64,000 bases of DNA, from positions 310,001-374,000 of the forward strand of contig OZ243096.1 of the NCBI GenBank assembly GCA_965212165.1, in the 5' to 3' direction. Of this stretch, positions 60,199 to 64,000 are shown piece after piece. A model generated the notes under the pieces. It searched no databases, was not told the DNA's origin, and was given only the letters and a program-made list of their open reading frames with translations. Position numbers and translations under genes: made by a program. The stretch's first letter is position 1. Each line of letters opens with the position of its first letter. Source of the DNA: RHLJ01 sp965212165 (GTDB lineage: Bacteria; Bacteroidota; Rhodothermia; Balneolales; Balneolaceae).

Positions 60199-62892
60199 CT
60201 ATTTAATTAACATCATTTTTTTTGTGATGGATTGACTTCCTGTAATCAATCGGTAGATATAAATACCACTCGCTAATAAACGGGCATCAAAGTTCACAGT
60301 ATGATTTCCAGAATTCACTCTTCCATCCACCAGGTTGGCAACTTCCTGTCCAAGTAGATTGTATACCTTCAATTGAACGATGCTTGCTTGAGGTAACTCA
60401 AATGAAATACTCGTACTTGGGTTAAAAGGGTTTGGGTAGTTTTGGGATAGAAATATTGACATCGGTGATGCTTTATCTTCCTCATTAGAAACCGTGATTC
60501 GTTCAAGAGCGGTTTTTACTATAGTGTCAATATTATTGGCTACATCATCTGGATTTAACCAAACTTCTACATCAGGTTTAAGTGGCGTTCTTGCTAATGG
60601 GATATCGGGTAAAGCCGGGTCAACTATGTGAAAGTTGGGCATGTTAGCTTCCCATCTATCCCCAATATCAACTCCACTGAAAGTATTACCACTAAAACCA
60701 CCATTTGTTGGACGACCTATTACTTCTGCCATCGGATGTGTTGCAAGCTGATATGCTAGGTACTCACCCATACTTTGAGTTTCTGGCCCAATTAGTATGC
60801 CAATTGCTTTGTCGTAATAGGTATCTGGTTTTACTTCCCAATTGAACCAATTAGGGACATTTGTTTCACCATTTCTAGAATTACATATATCCGTTAATCC
60901 ACCATTATTACATCTAACTCTTGATCGCATAATATTTAATGGTTGATTAGCAGGTTCCCCAAATAATGTACTTTGCCCTTCTCTAGGGTTTATATAACCC
61001 CCACCATTCCATCTTAGATCAATGATCAAAGCATCTGTTTCGGCATCCATAATAAATTGAACCGCTTCATTAAATTCAGCTTCAACTTCATTATACCCAT
61101 GGTCAGTTACATAGATATAGCCAATCTTTTTATTCTCATCTATCCCATAATTAAGGCTACTTAAATCAATAATTCCTCTTGTTATTGCGCCTGTATTTTC
61201 GAACACATCAACGTTAGGAAAAGGTACTCCAGCTATTGGGAGTTGTGGATTATTCCAGATTTCACCCGTAAACACGGGACCATCAGGAACCGTATCAAAC
61301 ATAGGTTCTAATGACATATTTTTAATAGCTGTCTCACCATATTTAATTACATCAATGGTATTAAATAAGTGCCAGTTAATACCAACATTTGTCATTTTAA
61401 AATTAAGAATAGATGCTGGTGCTGATGCTAAAAAACCACCTGCTGGTAGCTCAGCCTCAAATAATTCGACTGTTAATTTTGTCCAAGGAATACCTTCATA
61501 GCCAATAACCTTATCTCCAGCTTCTAAGCCAAGTGGATGATTTTCTATCGTTTTAACAACCAATAATGAACTATCAGGCTGAAGTGCTAGTGTTGCTCCA
61601 AAATGACTTACATCTAGTGTGTTGTAATAGTAAATTGGAGTACCATGCTTTGTTGGGGTCCCTTGTGCAATATAAATATCCCAAATACGAGCATGTAACT
61701 CTTCAAATTCCGTACTGAACTTTGATATCAATCCTGCAAAAGCTCCATCACTTAAATCTGAAGTAATTCGACTATAATAAGAAGTGCGCAATGAATCCCA
61801 ATTAAAATCAGATTCTGCAAAAAGTGTGAAGTACTCATCTGCAAAATCGGCGTATGCATTAAAAACACTTTGCTTCTCTGACAAAGGAATATTGTTACCC
61901 CAAGTTTCATCAATAATGGATTGCCATTCATCTTTTCTTTGGTAAAAAGACTTAGGACTAGGTTTAGGGTTCTCTTCAAAGAATTCGAAAATAAGCTCAC
62001 TAGCACTAATATCCTTACTATTATTACCCAGAACTTGGCCGGTCTCTGTTCTACCTGAACCCGGCCAACGATGCCCACCCTCATTTACCCGGTATAAATG
62101 CGTAGAATATCCATTATCACAATCCTTAAAATCGAAAAAGGTAACTGTTGAATTATCACTAGCATCAATATCTGCTAAAGCTGTTTGCGTTGCCTGAGTG
62201 GAGCAATTATTGTTAGTAGCTAAGTTCTTGGCAATACTTTCTATGGAAATATATTCATTTGCTAGTCCATAGTAATTCGTTATCTGGTCTTTGGTACCAT
62301 GTATAAAAAGTCCGGAGATCTGGGTATCGTCAGACAAAAGGTCTAAAGTCTCATTGGTCATATGCCCTGCCACAGAAGCAAAGGAAGCAATTTTATCCGA
62401 CATCTGAGTACCTATATATGCAGCCATATAACCACCCAATGAGAGCCCTGTTGCGTGAACTCTCTCTTGATCAATAGTGTAATTACTGAAAATCTCATTA
62501 AGTATAGCATCAGTAAATGCAATCTCGTTTCGTTCTGAACTGAAGCCAGGAACACTCCATCCTGCCCCCGTCGATGGAACAAATGAAGGTAAAATATTTG
62601 GGTCACGTGTTATTGTTAAACCAACGGGATAAACAATTATGAATCCTTTATCATCTGCAAGGTCATGCATTTTTGTACGGTCAATATGATCAGGCACATC
62701 ACCGGAATAACCATGAAAGTTTAGAATGAGGGGCCATTCTTTGTCAGCACTATATCCTTCAGGTATATAAACTGTATACCCTCTTTTTAAATCATTATGG
62801 ACGAAACTGTCTTCTGTTAATGACCCACTCTGGGCGATTGAATTTTCGGTTGATAATAATACAGTTATAACCAGTAGAGTAAATAATTTCAT
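60199..62892 (-). CDS. Esterase / S41 peptidase fusion with T9SS sorting domain
   Basis: An 897-residue secreted fusion. The signal peptide ends SIAQ (about 21). Residues about 25-300 are an LpqC/poly-hydroxybutyrate-depolymerase-like alpha/beta esterase with YTVYIPEGY, LILNFHGYSGD, nucleophile Ser151 in VHATGLSLGGYMA and a late GGHRWPGSGRTE with the catalytic His. Residues about 320-790 are a tail-specific-protease-like S41 unit (ITSDLSDGAFAGLISKF, GYIYVTDHGYN, ADALIIDLRWNGGGYINPRE, GPETQSMGEYLAYQL with catalytic Ser707, and GRPTNGGFSGNTF). The last about 85 residues are a T9SS CTD. The two enzyme halves lie in one uninterrupted frame. This arrangement is unfamiliar to me. The gene follows a hybrid two-component regulator gene. 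Confidence 0.85.
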   Translation of the reverse strand: MKLFTLLVITVLLSTENSIAQSGSLTEDSFVHNDLKRGYTVYIPEGYSADKEWPLILNFHGYSGDVPDHIDRTKMHDLADDKGFIIVYPVGLTITRDPNILPSFVPSTGAGWSVPGFSSERNEIAFTDAILNEIFSNYTIDQERVHATGLSLGGYMAAYIGTQMSDKIASFASVAGHMTNETLDLLSDDTQISGLFIHGTKDQITNYYGLANEYISIESIAKNLATNNNCSTQATQTALADIDASDNSTVTFFDFKDCDNGYSTHLYRVNEGGHRWPGSGRTETGQVLGNNSKDISASELIFEFFEENPKPSPKSFYQRKDEWQSIIDETWGNNIPLSEKQSVFNAYADFADEYFTLFAESDFNWDSLRTSYYSRITSDLSDGAFAGLISKFSTEFEELHARIWDIYIAQGTPTKHGTPIYYYNTLDVSHFGATLALQPDSSLLVVKTIENHPLGLEAGDKVIGYEGIPWTKLTVELFEAELPAGGFLASAPASILNFKMTNVGINWHLFNTIDVIKYGETAIKNMSLEPMFDTVPDGPVFTGEIWNNPQLPIAGVPFPNVDVFENTGAITRGIIDLSSLNYGIDENKKIGYIYVTDHGYNEVEAEFNEAVQFIMDAETDALIIDLRWNGGGYINPREGQSTLFGEPANQPLNIMRSRVRCNNGGLTDICNSRNGETNVPNWFNWEVKPDTYYDKAIGILIGPETQSMGEYLAYQLATHPMAEVIGRPTNGGFSGNTFSGVDIGDRWEANMPNFHIVDPALPDIPLARTPLKPDVEVWLNPDDVANNIDTIVKTALERITVSNEEDKASPMSIFLSQNYPNPFNPSTSISFELPQASIVQLKVYNLLGQEVANLVDGRVNSGNHTVNFDARLLASGIYIYRLITGSQSITKKMMLIK

Positions 62893-63001
62893 AGTGTTCC
62901 TTGTTTTTTCAGGTCACTACAAATTCCAAATCTCCCACCAATTCTCTCTTGAATATTGTTTCAATCTTATGGATTAATGTTGCAAAACAGTATTTAATTA
63001 G

Positions 63002-64000
63002 TCATTCACGCTCTTTTGAAGGGGAGTAAGAGTATTTCTCTGAATAGAGTTTTGAAAAATAATTAGGGTCTCCAAACCCAACCTGATATGCTACTTCTGA
63101 AATGGAACTAGAGGTTGTTTGAAGTAATTCTTGTGCCTCTTTTAAACGAATGTCACGGATAAAAATAGAAGATGATTTACCCGTTAAGGCTTTGAGCTTC
63201 CGGTGAAGTTGAGTTCTGCTTGCTCCAATTTGATGACAGATTTCATTGATCCCAAAATCCTCGTCATCGAGTTGCTCCATCAATAATTCTCTAATCTTTA
63301 CTATGAACTCGTCCTCTGTTTTTTCTACTTCTTCAGTTGCATTGTATTTGGCTCGAATTCTCTCTCTTTGAGCCAAAAGGTTATTTAAATGAAGTATTAA
63401 TTCAGATTCATTAAAGGGCTTGGCTAAGTAAATGTCAGCGCCGGTCTTAAGACCTTCTAACTTGGATTCAATATCAGCTTTAGCAGTTAAAAGAATAATG
63501 GGAATATGACTGGTCTTTGTATCACTCTTTAAAATCTGCGTGACTTCGATTCCATTTTTCTCAGGCATCATAACATCACTTACAATCATATCCGGGATTT
63601 TATCGAGTGCTAACTCAATTCCTTCTTTACCATCTCTAGCCGTAATTACATCAAAATCTTTCTGAATAACTGAATAAATAAAGTCTCTAACATCTTCATT
63701 ATCCTCAATTAGTAGTACTAAATTTTTATCTGATATTTCATCAATTATATCTTCGTCATTTGATAAAGCTTCTTTGTCTGAAATGACATTATTGAATTGT
63801 GAAAAATGAGTAGTATCAACTTCCTCATTTTGGGTGATTGGAAGCTTAATTATAAAAGATGTTCCTTTTCCTAAAATACTCGAAACTGATATATTGCCAT
63901 CCATCAAACGGACCAACTCGCGAGTTAATGATAGTCCAATCCCAGATCCTTGATGATTAGAGTATGCTGTTTCAACCTGATAAAAGCGATCAAATATTTT
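63002..64000 (-). CDS. Hybrid two-component sensor/AraC regulator (HTCS), N-terminal part outside the window
   Basis: C-terminal part of a hybrid two-component protein on the minus strand. The frame stays open to the window edge, and an in-frame TTG at 63916 is internal. Reading in from the edge, it starts KIFDRFYQVE and reaches GSGIGLSLTRELVRLMDG, the F and G2 boxes of a histidine-kinase ATPase domain. A receiver domain follows (LVLLIEDNEDVRDF, phospho-Asp in MIVSDVMMPEKNG, LTAKA, YLAKPF). The end is an AraC-type HTH (INEICHQIGASRTQLHRKLKALTGKSSS, SEVAYQVGFGDPNYFSKLY). Such HTCS proteins sense glycans or other nutrients and switch on nearby genes. The two T9SS hydrolases downstream are probable targets. 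Confidence 0.92.
   Translation of the reverse strand, partial: KIFDRFYQVETAYSNHQGSGIGLSLTRELVRLMDGNISVSSILGKGTSFIIKLPITQNEEVDTTHFSQFNNVISDKEALSNDEDIIDEISDKNLVLLIEDNEDVRDFIYSVIQKDFDVITARDGKEGIELALDKIPDMIVSDVMMPEKNGIEVTQILKSDTKTSHIPIILLTAKADIESKLEGLKTGADIYLAKPFNESELILHLNNLLAQRERIRAKYNATEEVEKTEDEFIVKIRELLMEQLDDEDFGINEICHQIGASRTQLHRKLKALTGKSSSIFIRDIRLKEAQELLQTTSSSISEVAYQVGFGDPNYFSKLYSEKYSYSPSKERE

Overview
The window is AT-rich, densely coded chromosome from a Gram-negative bacterium of the FCB group. The best fit is Balneolota or a close relative (Rhodothermota, Ignavibacteria). Four secreted proteins end in type IX secretion (T9SS) sorting domains, three of them with the PNPFNP signature typical of those lineages. 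PorV/PorQ-like and TonB-dependent outer-membrane proteins and an AraC-fused hybrid two-component regulator agree with this. The placement is inferred from protein style, not from a marker phylogeny. No rRNA, CRISPR array, insertion sequence, prophage or defence island was seen.

Layout. 1-3.0 kb (+): the end of a nitrilase, a gamma-glutamyltranspeptidase, and an ArsR regulator with a Cys-tailed DUF6428 protein behind a promoter/operator palindrome. 3.0-6.0 kb (-): a penicillin/AHL-acylase-type lipoprotein and a transaldolase. 6.2-14.2 kb (+): an RND efflux operon (lipoprotein adaptor plus two different permeases) and a YtxH protein. 14.3-25.8 kb (-): a five-gene envelope cluster transcribed as carbohydrate-binding T9SS protein, TonB receptor, 1150-residue T9SS surface protein, PorV-like protein and PpiC/SurA-like lipoprotein. 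25.8-26.1 kb: the only gene-free stretch over 300 bp, with two LacI-type operators 50 bp apart. 26.1-30.4 kb: a LacI regulator facing a GH30 glycosidase and an SGNH hydrolase. With the cluster next door this looks like a SusD-less glycan-use locus.

30.5-43.6 kb (-): the beta-operon region, in transcription order tRNA-Thr(TGT), Tyr, Gly, Thr(GGT), tuf, tRNA-Trp, secE, nusG, rplK, rplA, rplJ, rplL, rpoB, rpoC. It has a good promoter at the head and a strong terminator at the end. rpoB and rpoC both appear to start with TTG behind strong Shine-Dalgarno sequences. 43.6-46.5 kb (-): DedA, ispF, ispD and queA.

46.7-58.3 kb (+): a small exported protein, a LytR_C protein, rsfS, a D-2-hydroxyacid dehydrogenase, a very large NtrY-like sensor kinase and a MATE transporter. 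These are followed by a tightly packed type III polyketide synthase, methyltransferase and FAD monooxygenase set, probably for a phenolic or quinone lipid, and then a polysaccharide deacetylase. 58.3-64 kb (-): two T9SS-exported hydrolases, one an unusual esterase/S41-protease fusion, downstream of a hybrid two-component regulator cut by the window edge.

The most interesting items are the TonB receptor/giant T9SS protein/PorV/PPIase cluster with its LacI control region, the type III PKS cassette, the esterase-S41-T9SS fusion, the ArsR-DUF6428 pair that both end in Cys-Cys, and the TTG/Shine-Dalgarno pattern of the RNA polymerase genes.
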